27,417 nt of DNA. Origin: Zancudomyces culisetae. Its lineage: Eukaryota; Kickxellomycota; Harpellomycetes; Harpellales; Legeriomycetaceae. A program made the position numbers and the translations under genes. The notes beneath the pieces are model-generated. The model had not been told where the DNA came from and made no database searches. It worked only from the letters and a program-made list of their open reading frames with translations. Positions 8,988-18,554 of this stretch are shown piece after piece (position 1 is the stretch's first letter; every line of letters starts with the position of its first letter). The stretch covers positions 1 to 27,417 of the forward strand of contig LSSK01001405.1 of the NCBI GenBank assembly GCA_001969505.1, written 5' to 3'.

Positions 8988-11900
8988 ATGAAAAAAATAG
9001 AATTGAAACAAGTGGGTAGTCGCGGAGTCGGTTCCAAAGGAGTAGCAAGAGATAGTTATTCACGTAGATATGGAGGGGACCAAAGCCAAAGAGGAACGAA
9101 TAAAGATGAAGATTTACATACTGAAGAGAAAAAAAGTCTGTTTGCAAATTTTTTCGAGAAAAATAAGAGTCGAACAAAAGTAGAAGGAGAAGGAGGTAAT
9201 GGCGTGGAGGAGATAATGATGGGCAAGTACAAGACGAAAAGCCAGGGACGAGAGAGGCGGGTGGTAGAATTTGAGGAATTTGAAGATTCGGGAAAAGATG
9301 CACAGGTGGAAGAGATATTTGAACGAGTATATAAAACAACACGACAGAGCCAAAAAGAAAAGATACTAAAAGAAGAACGAGAAAGTAAAGAAAAAAGGAG
9401 AGAAGGAAAAGAAGAGATGGGACCGCTAATACCATTGGAAAAGATGGATGGGGTTACACAGCGAATGTATTTGTTGGTGGTAACGGTAGGATTGTTGGCG
9501 ATTGAAATAGCGGAATGGATGTATAGAAAACGGATACCAAGAGAGGAAGGGGAAGGGGAAGGAGCAGGGATGGGGATGGGGATAGGGATAGGGCTGGGAG
9601 GAGAAAGCGAGTATGGGGGGTGGGGAGAGGTAGGGAGGCTTGAGAGGATGGAGTATGAACGACGAAATATGACGATGTTTTTGCGATGGACAGCAATATA
9701 TGGGGTATATGTGTATGTTATATACAAGTTGAGGATTCCACGGGTAAAATTGAGTGTGATGCGAGGAGTGGTAATATTTGTGGTACTAGTGGTTTTGAAC
9801 ATGAATTTGTTTGTGTTTGAACAGAATATGGCGACAAGTTTGGTGAGAACAGGAGTAAGCATGGGGATGACAGGAATCGGAAAAATGATGTGGTCGATTC
9901 CGGTGGTGGGTAAATGGGTGTTGCAAGATACAAGTTTACTGACGGAGGTGTATAAAGAGGATGAGGAGTATATATTGGGAAGACATGTGGTAAGGTTTTT
10001 GGAGCAAAGTTATGCACAGATGAATGTGGGAGGAGAGGTATATTGTTTGGAAATACAAGGAGGCGATGAGGTGAAGGTAGAAGCAAAGGTAAAAGTAGAA
10101 GGAGAAGGAAAAGGAGAAAAAGGAAGTGAAAGTAAAAGTGAAATTGAAAAGAGTAAAATAGGAAATGGAATAGGGTATAAAGTGCAACAGTGGATAAAGA
10201 AAAAGGTATGGTTTGAAGGAGGGATATTATTGGAGCAAAAAGAGAGAATAGTGCAGATTCCGATAGTAATGAATGGAACAGAAGGGTACAGGATAGGATA
10301 TGTGTATCAAGATTTTACAGGAACGAGGCAGGAGCAAGTGGTTGAGAGGATAGATAAGCGGAGACAAAAGATAATAGAGCGATATGGAAGAGGAGGGGAG
10401 ATGACATTGACACAGTATAATTTACAAGTTCGAGAAATAGGAGTGTATAGATTATTGTGGGTAGAAGATAAAGAGGGGAAAAGATTTCAACTTGAAACAC
10501 AAGTTGAGGATGAAAAAGAAGGAGGAGAAGTGGAGAAATTAGGATTAGAATCAGGATTAGAATCAGGATTAGGACTAGGATTAGGATTGGGATTGGGATT
10601 GGGATTGGGATTGGGATTGGGAGGTATTAGAGATATGGCAGTGGTAGTTGAATGTCCTAAGAGTAGATTAGTATGGGAAGAAAAGAACAAGAGAAAAGAT
10701 GATATTATATGGGAAGGAAAGAATGGACTTGAAATGTGTGCACGAGAGATAGAGATAGAAGAGGAAGAAGAAAAAGATAAAGGAAAAGGAATGATTCAAG
10801 TGATAACACGAGGAGTAGAACCAGTAGAGTTGACAATAGTACGAAAAATGAATGGAAAGCAAAAAAGAGTAGCGATGGACGGAATTCAACCACGAATAAG
10901 TGGAGTAAGTAAAGGAATGAACAAGATGATGCAATATGAAGCTAAAACGACAAGATATAGTGTAGCAGAACGGTTTGTAGAGGCAGGAAAGTATGAGTAT
11001 CGATTAATAGAAGTTCGAGATTCATTAAATCACACAGTACGAATTGAAGGAAGAGTAGGTAAAGAAGAAGAAGAAGAACAAGAACAAGAAGAAGAAGAAA
11101 AAGAAAGGTTTGGTAGAGGAAGAGGAAGGGGAAGGGGAAGAGGGGGAAAAGTATTGAGACTTGTAGTATGGGAACGACCAAGTGGAGGGTGGAGTGGAAT
11201 AGCAGCGAATCGGGCAGTATTGAAACGATCAGATGATCCAAAACGAAATGCGCCAATCAAACTACCAGTAAAGCTTGAAGGAAAAGGACCATGGACAGTC
11301 GAATATGAGATTGAAGAAAACGAAGGAGGGAAAAAAGAGCGTAAAGAGCTACGAGTACCAGAAAATAAACATATAAATAAAAGGAAAGCAGTTGGATATG
11401 TGGTTGGAAACAAAGCAGGGATATACAGGTTGATTAAGGTTAAAGATTCACAATGTTCACAAGTAATTCGACAAGACGAAATAGTAACAATCGTAGATAC
11501 CAAAGTACCACAAGTGCAAGTCAAATCATCAGCGATTACAGCCGACAACTGTGAAGGAGAAATTGGAGTCAGCATAGAACTGATGTTGACAGGCGATGCA
11601 CCTTTCGACGTAGAAATGCGACAAACCCATGGCAAGAGGGTCAAGACTCAGCGACTGCATATAAAGAACCATCGACACGTGCTGCGGCTGATTCCCGAGT
11701 ATGCTGGCGACTATATATATGACTTTGTAAGCATTGCTGATGTCAACTATCCCTCTGGCGTAGCTGTTGGAAAACAAGTCAAACAGACTGTGCATCCACA
11801 GCCATCCATAGTCATTAAAGGCCACGACACAATCAAGAGCTGCGTAGGCCAAAGCGTAGATGTTGGATTGCAGCTACTCGGCAACGGACCATGGCAACTG

Positions 11901-12679
11901 CAATACACTGTTGTGCATCCAGATGGTGCTGTCGTGCCAGCAACCCAGCCCATCACTACAAACGAATACAACCTGAATATTGGGCCCTTTGAGACCAGCG
12001 GGAAAGTCTATGTAGAGTTTGTTGATGTCGCCGATTCCAGACGATGTCGCCGCAATTTGTATCAGCGAGTAACTATTGTCGTCCGCGAATCTGGCCCAAC
12101 CGCCGAATTCGTCTGTCCTGAATCTGGCCTGCGTATTCTAGATGGCCACTCTGCCAATTTGCCTATTCGAATTGCTGTTAATGATAACCATGAACATCCC
12201 ATTACCTGCAACTATCTATTCAACGATAAACTCTTGTCCTTTACTGTCTCTCCTTCCTCTCTCCCCGTTCTTTCCACCTCTTTACCTGTTAAAAATCCTG
12301 GTATCTATCGTCTACATTCTGTCGCTGATTACTGTCCTGGTTCCATCAAATCTTCTTCTTGTCACGTTATTGTTGAACCAAAACCTGCCGTATGGTTTGA
12401 TGAACCTTCTGCTCAATTACCTCCCGTCTGCCAATTCTCTCCTGTCGCTTCTGCAAACCTCCAACTGGCTGGTATTGGTCCCTGGGCTGTTGATTATCTA
12501 GTTAAACCCATTGATGATCCTCTCTCTCAACTCCCCTCTTCCTCTTCTTCCACTTCCTCTTCTCAAGTCTTTAGTGACCTTCAATCTTCTCTAAAACTCG
12601 ATACTTCTCATCCTGGTCGTTATTCTTACTCTTTAATTTCCATTTCTGATCAACTCTATAATTCTAAACTTTCTCTCTC

Positions 12680-12712
<33 letters not shown>

Positions 12713-14018
12713 CGACAACGACAACGACAACAACAACAACAAACATTTATTAACTGTTTATCATACTGTCTATCCTTTACCAAAGGCTCATCTTTCCGTT
12801 CATTCTGACCATTCTTCTTCTTTCCAATCCGACAATAACATCCTCAAAATCTGTATTCCTCGTGGTCTTACTTCTTCCTTTGACAACAATATGTGGCGTC
12901 GTCTCTATGCCACTTATTCTCCTCGTATCATTCTATCCTTTGAAAATCCTTCCTCTTTATCCCCTCCCTTTTCTGCTTGGATAAATGTACTATCTAAACA
13001 TTCTGCTGCTCCTAAAGTTGTTCGTTTTGATAATATCGTTCCTGATAAAGCTGGAAATTATATATTACCTACTTTTCATTTCCCCTCCTCAACCTCCAAC
13101 TCCAACTCCAACTCCAACACTGATTCTGATTCTGATTCTGATTCTCCTTTATTACCTTTAGAATCTGGTGCTTTTAAACTCTCTTTACTTAAAGTCTCTG
13201 ATTCTCATTCATGTACTTATTCTTCTTCCTCTTCCGATCTTGCTCCCGTTCATGCTGGTATTGATCTTGAATTTATCGAAACTCCTGATCTCATTCTATC
13301 CTCTGAAATGTCTGTTTCTCACCGCAACAACAACAACAATAACAACAACAACCCTGACAACAACTCTGATAATGTCATACGTCATGTATGTGTTGGTGAT
13401 GTCTTGGCCTTTGATCTACTATGCAATATCCCCAACTGGTCTCTCTCTTACTCTTACAACTCTCGAAAGGTTTCCAAACACCTTTCCACTCCTTACTTTA
13501 AAAAACTACTTGATTCTCCTGGTCAATTTTCCATTTCCAGTCTATGTCACCATAACCAACTTGATCATTCCAAATCTCTTGATAACAATCTTGTACTTAG
13601 CAACCCTAACCCTAACTCTAATTCTAACTCTAACCTCGATTGTTGCTCTGACATTACAAACCAAAACTACCATGTTCATCCAATCCCCAGTGCCAAAGTA
13701 AGTGGTGGAAAATACATTGTCGAGGATATTTTTGTAGGTGAACAAGCAAACATTACCATTTCCTTGCTGGGAACTCCTCCTTTTACTTTTACTTGGCAGC
13801 GCCGTGCCCTAGTTCCATCATCTGGGAACAGAATCAAAAACAAAAACAAAAATAAGAGTAATATGATGAATGATGCTAGAGGTGGAAAAGTACTGGAAAC
13901 TCATACTGTTACCAATCATAACAACCATACGTATTCCATAATTACCAAATCTGATGGTGTTTTTATTATTACTTTTGTACAAGATCGATTTTGTCATTAT
14001 CCAAGACATTCATCTTGA
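8988..14018 (+). CDS. POM152: Nuclear pore membrane protein Pom152
   Basis: Integral nucleoporin of the luminal pore ring. The 1676-residue product is longer than the S. cerevisiae protein (1337), mainly through low-complexity insertions. A basic/acidic nucleo-cytoplasmic segment (1-155) precedes three hydrophobic segments near 160-178, 230-247 and 258-278, then a long luminal part of Ig-like repeats. Repeat hallmarks recur: G.GPW or G..PF before a strand (GKGPWTVEY, GDAPFDVEM, GNGPWQLQY, GIGPWAVDY, GTPPFTFTW) and G.Y....V.D near each repeat end. I count about eight to ten repeats. Insertions include a Gly/Met/Ile loop between hydrophobic segments 1 and 2, a Leu-Gly repeat near 528-547, and Ser/Asn tracts. 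The start is the ATG at 8988; the earlier in-frame codon at 8979 is GTG. The coding strand is purine-rich in the first half and pyrimidine-rich in the second. There is no frameshift or intron. Confidence 0.9.
9541..9603 (+). repeat. G-rich tract in POM152 coding strand (first)
   Basis: Eight or more runs of three or four G separated by one to four bases. It encodes the Gly/Glu/Met/Ile loop between predicted membrane segments 1 and 2. The pattern fits a G-quadruplex motif on the coding strand and hence in the mRNA. Confidence 0.7.
10546..10622 (+). repeat. GGATTR hexanucleotide repeat encoding Leu-Gly
   Basis: A hexanucleotide array with unit GGATTA/GGATTG gives alternating Leu and Gly in POM152. 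Its 3' part has six GGG runs at exact 6-base spacing (10589, 10595, 10601, 10607, 10613 and 10619), a regular G-quadruplex pattern. Confidence 0.9.
12681..12742 (+). repeat. AAC trinucleotide tract (poly-Asn) in POM152
   Basis: AAC repeats interrupted by GAC give an Asn tract with Asp interruptions inside the luminal region. A second, shorter AAC/AAT tract lies at about 13325-13362. Confidence 0.9.
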
Positions 14019-14589
14019 ATCCCTTTTTTTTTTTTCTAAACTTTCTAAATTTTCTTTTATCATTAACAATATTTGTATATTTTTTTTTCTTTTCCCGGAA
14101 TATGAAATATCCTCAAATGTCATATCCCTCTTTTTAATTTGTTTTGTTTATTTCTTGTAAATTTGGTAATAAATCAATCTTTTATAATCAAGTAAAGAAT
14201 CTCCTTTCCCCTCCCCACTTCTTCCCTCTCATGCTATTCTAATCGGAATAATCAGAAATCAAATTTTATATTTTTGATAAAAAATTTTTTTGATTTTATT
14301 TCGGACTTGGTCTTTTATTTTCATTTCTTTTTTTAACAAGATATTTCTACTACAAAATCTCAATACATTAATATTTCAAATCCATATTAGATTTATAAAT
14401 TACTAGTATTTATAATTCACTTTTAATACTATATATTACTAGCTTGAATACCATAAAACTTGTTGGTTATCATGTAATATTCTTCTCTTCTCTTCTCTTT
14501 TATTTTTTTTTTAGGTCGTTATTACAAAATATATTATTTTTTTGTTTCATTTCTTTCCCTTTTTATTAATATTGTTTTCGTTTTTTATC

Positions 14590-14590
14590 G

Positions 14591-14620
<30 letters not shown>
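14590..14620. repeat. GTT trinucleotide microsatellite
   Basis: Ten consecutive GTT units in the intergenic region. Confidence 0.9.
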
Positions 14621-14621
<1 letters not shown>

Positions 14622-15137
14622 ACATTTTATAAATTCTAATGGGATAATAATAATATTCTTGTTGTTTTTGACAAAGTTTCAAAACCTTTTTTTTTTTATC
14701 TTTTTTTTATTTTATAAACCTCGTATAATATCTATTATCTATCCCATCCTTTTTTGTTTTTGTTTTTGTTTTTGTTTTTTCAATTCTACTCTACTCTATA
14801 TTACACTCCACTTATACTCTACTATTCTATCGTATTGTATAGTATTGTATTTTTTGTATTGTATAGTATAGTATAGTATAACTGATTTTTCATTTTTCTC
14901 TTCAACTTGATCTTTTAATTTTAATTTTAGCTTTAGTTTTGCTTTTGATTATTTTAACTTTAATTTTAACTTTTGATCTGGCAAGTTTATTTTGTATTGT
15001 AGAATTTGAAAATAACAAACAAACTCCCCTCCCTCCCCTCAACACACACTACACAAATACATAACACACACACATACACACACACACCAACCCGTATCCA
15101 TCCGAAAAAGTACAAGTATAATACAACTCGACTAGTG

Positions 15138-15167
15138 AAAAATAAAATAAAATAAAATAAAATAAAA
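15138..15167. repeat. AAAAT pentanucleotide repeat in leader of gene A
   Basis: Tandem AAAAT units ending about 24 bases before the gene A ATG. They make an A-rich, C-free leader. Confidence 0.8.
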
Positions 15168-15190
15168 AAGCAAAGAACGAAAAAAATAAA

Positions 15191-18100
15191 ATGTCATCAA
15201 TATCCATAAAATTCTTGACATCATGTCTTATACTTTTAAACAATATATTACTAGTTGATTCAGCTTGGCATTGTGGAAGTTCACAACTAGATAAACGACA
15301 GTTACAACAAGCACAGCACTTGCAAAGATCCTCAAACAACAACAACAGTAACTACAACAGCAACAACGATATTCAAGTCTCCGATGCAGAATACGAACGA
15401 TTAGTTTCACAATACCATTCTCAATTTACAACCAAGGCTATAGTATGGGCAGTGATTTTGTTTTTATACACAGTCTTTATCCTCGTCTCTGTATACTTTT
15501 ATTTCCGTAAAACCAGGAAATTGCCAACATTTCGATTCGATTCAGCCCCACTCCTCCTACTCGTAGTTATCACTAGCTACATCCAAGTCATTTACACTGT
15601 GTTCCAGGAAATCTTTATTGTCGTCTTTCCTTGCTACCTACGCCTTTGGATCGCTGTCCCCACTTTTGTCCTTTTCACTACTGCTTTGCTGTTCCGGCTC
15701 ATTCGTTTTGCTCTCAAGGTCCGTAGCATGCATTACAAGAATGTCATTAGCGATATCTTTGCTATTTTGGAACATGATCCTAATGCCCGTACCCACATAA
15801 TCTCCACCTATTTTTTAAACGACCCCAATAACACAAAAACTACAAAAAACAACAGTAACAGTAACAGTAATAATAATCGTCGTAACCCAAACTCAAATAC
15901 TCAACATATACCTAATGATTCCAATTCCAACCTCAACTTTAATTTCAATTCGCCAACATCAAAGTCTCAACCTCAATCTCAATCTCGACCAGCATCACAT
16001 CATCCTGTTGTTGCCCAATTCGACCAAATATCTTTTTTTTCAAGATTTTTCCGTTTCCTCACCGATAAACGAATTTGCTCTTCAACCGTCGAAAATGCCA
16101 AGGACGAGTTTATTTACCGTCTAAACACCACAAACAAATTGCTACGAATGATCAAAACTCGCAATTACTTGGTTGCCCTAGCCATCTATACCGTTATCAT
16201 TATGGGAATTTCAATCATCCTGTTAAAAACCTCGGCTTATACATTTGGTGCCTCCAATTTCTTTTGCCCCCTCAAAATCGACTGGAGCATCGTCCCCTTT
16301 ATCGCCACCATCTTTATTACCGTCTTTTTATTGCTTCAGTTGGTCTACTCCTACCGTCACTTCCGTGATGCCTACGGTGTATTTGCCGAAATGGTCGCCT
16401 CTCTCGTCATCATGGTTGTATTTTACTCATCCCAGATCGCCTATAACCACTACATCTCTTACAACGTTGCTTTGCTTATGACCGGCCATGTGCTTACTCT
16501 GCCCATCTACTTTATTCAACATTACTTTATGGTCGTTGTACCTACCCTCAAGGCCTCCCAAATCGATCGCTTACGCTCTTCTTCAGAATCCTTTACAGCT
16601 ATATCTACAGCTTACAATGATCCCAATTCCAATTCTAATCCCAACTTTGATTCCAATGCTACTGCCAAAGATCATGCCCAGTCTGGTACTTTTGGCTCTA
16701 TTAAACATGTGTTTACATCTTTTCTTGCTCATCTTTTCTCTTCTGGTTCGAATTTCTCATCTTCAAAATCACAACCTACTCAAACGACTCTTTGTGGCTC
16801 AAAAGTTCAAGAGACCACGTCACCTTTACCAACAAACAAAAATATTCATCAAAATAAAACTGATACCTCTTTATTCAACAAATCGAAATCCAATGCTAAT
16901 CGTCACACTATTAGTAATAGTAATAATAATACTAGTACTACATTCAAAAACAATCCAAAAAAGGATAGGTACAAATCATTTATCAATAACCAATTATCCA
17001 ACAAATTCCCACACACATCGAAATCCAAAAGTAACAAACACAAAAGCAATTCCAACGCATTAACAAACTCTTCACGTAGAGAACAGTTTGAATCTCTATT
17101 AGCTTACCCAGCTGGAATAGTTCGACTGGAAAAGGCTGCTAATGAAACTTTTTGTCCCGAAAACGTTGTCTTTCTTAAGGACTACCAACTACTTAAATAC
17201 AGAGTTTGTAGTATTATCATTGACCAAACTTCTAAACGTGAAAATGGTGATGAAAATGATGACGAATATGATGATGATGATAGTGATAACAATAGTTATA
17301 GAGGCAGTCGTAGTCATAACAGTAGTCGTAATAATAGTCGTAATAATAGCAATAATAATAGTAATAATAATAGTCATACTGATATTGGTGAAAATACTAG
17401 CAATCTCGGAGGAAATATATCAACAATCCAAGCTGCCAATAGTAGCTTACCACTCAATTCCCTCGACTTAACAATTTCTACACCTCCTTTTATTTCCACT
17501 TCTTTACCCACTCCTTCACCAGCCCAAAATCAAACTACTTTTACTGGAATCACTAATACCAATACCAATACCACCAGCACTACCACTACTACCAACACCA
17601 GTCCTAATCAAAAAGCACCCTCAAATCTACCTAAAAACAATACTAGTCAACAGCATGAGAAATCTGAATTGTACAATGATAATAGCAATAGTAATAGTAG
17701 TAATATCAATAATAATGTTGACAGCCAACTCAAACATAAACATCAACAGCTTTTACTATCATCCCAAACTGCTGTTACAAAAACCACCCCCACGACTGCT
17801 TTACCAGTCTTTCAAAAAAGAAATGAATTGGGTTTACTCGTCTCTCCACTATCATCCATCACCTCATCAGCCGCACCATCCACACCATCCACACCATCCG
17901 CACCAGCATCCGTTTTCACCACAAACACCAGCGCCGCAGATGACGCACCTGATATTCCCGACTTTGAGGCTTTAATCGCTGGTGATTTGGTCCATCCACT
18001 CCCACTCACCATTCCCGAAACCGTTTATCGCATGGGCCTCATGCTTGAGTTGTATATTCTCAATGAAGCCGACGGAATTTCTGAAAAACAATCTCCAAGA

Positions 18101-18328
18101 CTCTCCCCTGTTCCAAAACTCCTGGTCCGTGAATACATTTCGTTTTATCGCAAGTTTATTATGCAGAACGCTCCGTTGGCCGTTAATATTCCTATACGCA
18201 CCATCAACCCCATTGTTGAGCGTATAGAGGCTGGTAAATTCACCCTTGGTATGTTTGATGATGCTTTTAAGGAAGTTTTGAATAATTTGTACAACAATAC
18301 ATATTATGTCATGTTGAAGACTCTTTAA
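15191..18328 (+). CDS. Seven-transmembrane protein with C-terminal split RGS domain (gene A)
   Basis: A 1045-residue receptor-like protein. I cannot give it a named orthologue. A signal peptide is likely (1-25, cleavage near DSA-W). Seven hydrophobic helices follow at about 82-105, 118-140, 150-172, 326-347, 365-388, 398-418 and 424-450. A DAYG motif precedes helix 6 and IQHY lies in helix 7. The helix 3-4 loop is a 150-residue segment rich in Asn, Ser and Gln. The C terminus carries an RGS fold in two parts. Helices like the RGS N-terminal half start at 628 (SRREQFESLL, then FCPEN..FL..YQLLK). After about 250 disordered residues the second half resumes (VHPLPL at 934, FYRKFI, NIPIRTI, FDDAFKEVL). 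RGS domains accelerate GTP hydrolysis by G-alpha. Fungal 7TM-RGS proteins of the GprK type are the nearest known architecture; function here is inference. Confidence 0.75.
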   Translation: MSSISIKFLTSCLILLNNILLVDSAWHCGSSQLDKRQLQQAQHLQRSSNNNNSNYNSNNDIQVSDAEYERLVSQYHSQFTTKAIVWAVILFLYTVFILVSVYFYFRKTRKLPTFRFDSAPLLLLVVITSYIQVIYTVFQEIFIVVFPCYLRLWIAVPTFVLFTTALLFRLIRFALKVRSMHYKNVISDIFAILEHDPNARTHIISTYFLNDPNNTKTTKNNSNSNSNNNRRNPNSNTQHIPNDSNSNLNFNFNSPTSKSQPQSQSRPASHHPVVAQFDQISFFSRFFRFLTDKRICSSTVENAKDEFIYRLNTTNKLLRMIKTRNYLVALAIYTVIIMGISIILLKTSAYTFGASNFFCPLKIDWSIVPFIATIFITVFLLLQLVYSYRHFRDAYGVFAEMVASLVIMVVFYSSQIAYNHYISYNVALLMTGHVLTLPIYFIQHYFMVVVPTLKASQIDRLRSSSESFTAISTAYNDPNSNSNPNFDSNATAKDHAQSGTFGSIKHVFTSFLAHLFSSGSNFSSSKSQPTQTTLCGSKVQETTSPLPTNKNIHQNKTDTSLFNKSKSNANRHTISNSNNNTSTTFKNNPKKDRYKSFINNQLSNKFPHTSKSKSNKHKSNSNALTNSSRREQFESLLAYPAGIVRLEKAANETFCPENVVFLKDYQLLKYRVCSIIIDQTSKRENGDENDDEYDDDDSDNNSYRGSRSHNSSRNNSRNNSNNNSNNNSHTDIGENTSNLGGNISTIQAANSSLPLNSLDLTISTPPFISTSLPTPSPAQNQTTFTGITNTNTNTTSTTTTTNTSPNQKAPSNLPKNNTSQQHEKSELYNDNSNSNSSNINNNVDSQLKHKHQQLLLSSQTAVTKTTPTTALPVFQKRNELGLLVSPLSSITSSAAPSTPSTPSAPASVFTTNTSAADDAPDIPDFEALIAGDLVHPLPLTIPETVYRMGLMLELYILNEADGISEKQSPRLSPVPKLLVREYISFYRKFIMQNAPLAVNIPIRTINPIVERIEAGKFTLGMFDDAFKEVLNNLYNNTYYVMLKTL

Positions 18329-18554
18329 TTTATTTACTTTTACTTTTAATTTTACTTTTACTTTTACTTTTATTGATATACATTTATGATTTATTTTTAC
18401 CTAGATTTTTATTTACACTAATCTCTTCACATTAACTCCTATTAGCGATCGAAAAAAATAAAGTAAAAAAAACAAACCTTCTCTCTCTCTCTCTCTCCCC
18501 AATTGCTTTCTTTTTGCTAATGAATATTTTTAAAAATTTCGAATAAAATCTAGT
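18329..18554. other. Tail-to-tail spacer between the 7TM-RGS genes
   Basis: 226 bases between the two stop codons. It contains TTTTAC-type repeats at about 18334-18372 and a CT dinucleotide run at 18480-18498. It should contain the polyadenylation signals for both convergent transcripts. Confidence 0.5.

Larger units (their letters stand above)
14019..15190. other. Intergenic POM152 3' region / 7TM-RGS gene A promoter, microsatellite-rich
   Basis: 1.17 kb without a supportable gene. The 5' two-thirds is T-rich on the + strand. Simple repeats include ten GTT units at 14590-14620, TTTTTG units at about 14748-14779, TAGTA/TATAG units at about 14840-14880, a CA-rich stretch at 15042-15088 and AAAAT units at 15138-15167 just before the next start codon. 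An A6T7 junction lies at 14279-14291. No RNA gene was recognised. Confidence 0.5.

Noticed and set aside
9056-9862. 268-codon minus-strand frame opposite POM152
   Set aside because: It is antisense to purine-rich coding sequence, where stop codons are depleted on the other strand. It has no family resemblance.
16488-17063. 191-codon frame inside gene A, shifted by one
   Set aside because: It overlaps the 7TM-RGS frame completely and is low-complexity.
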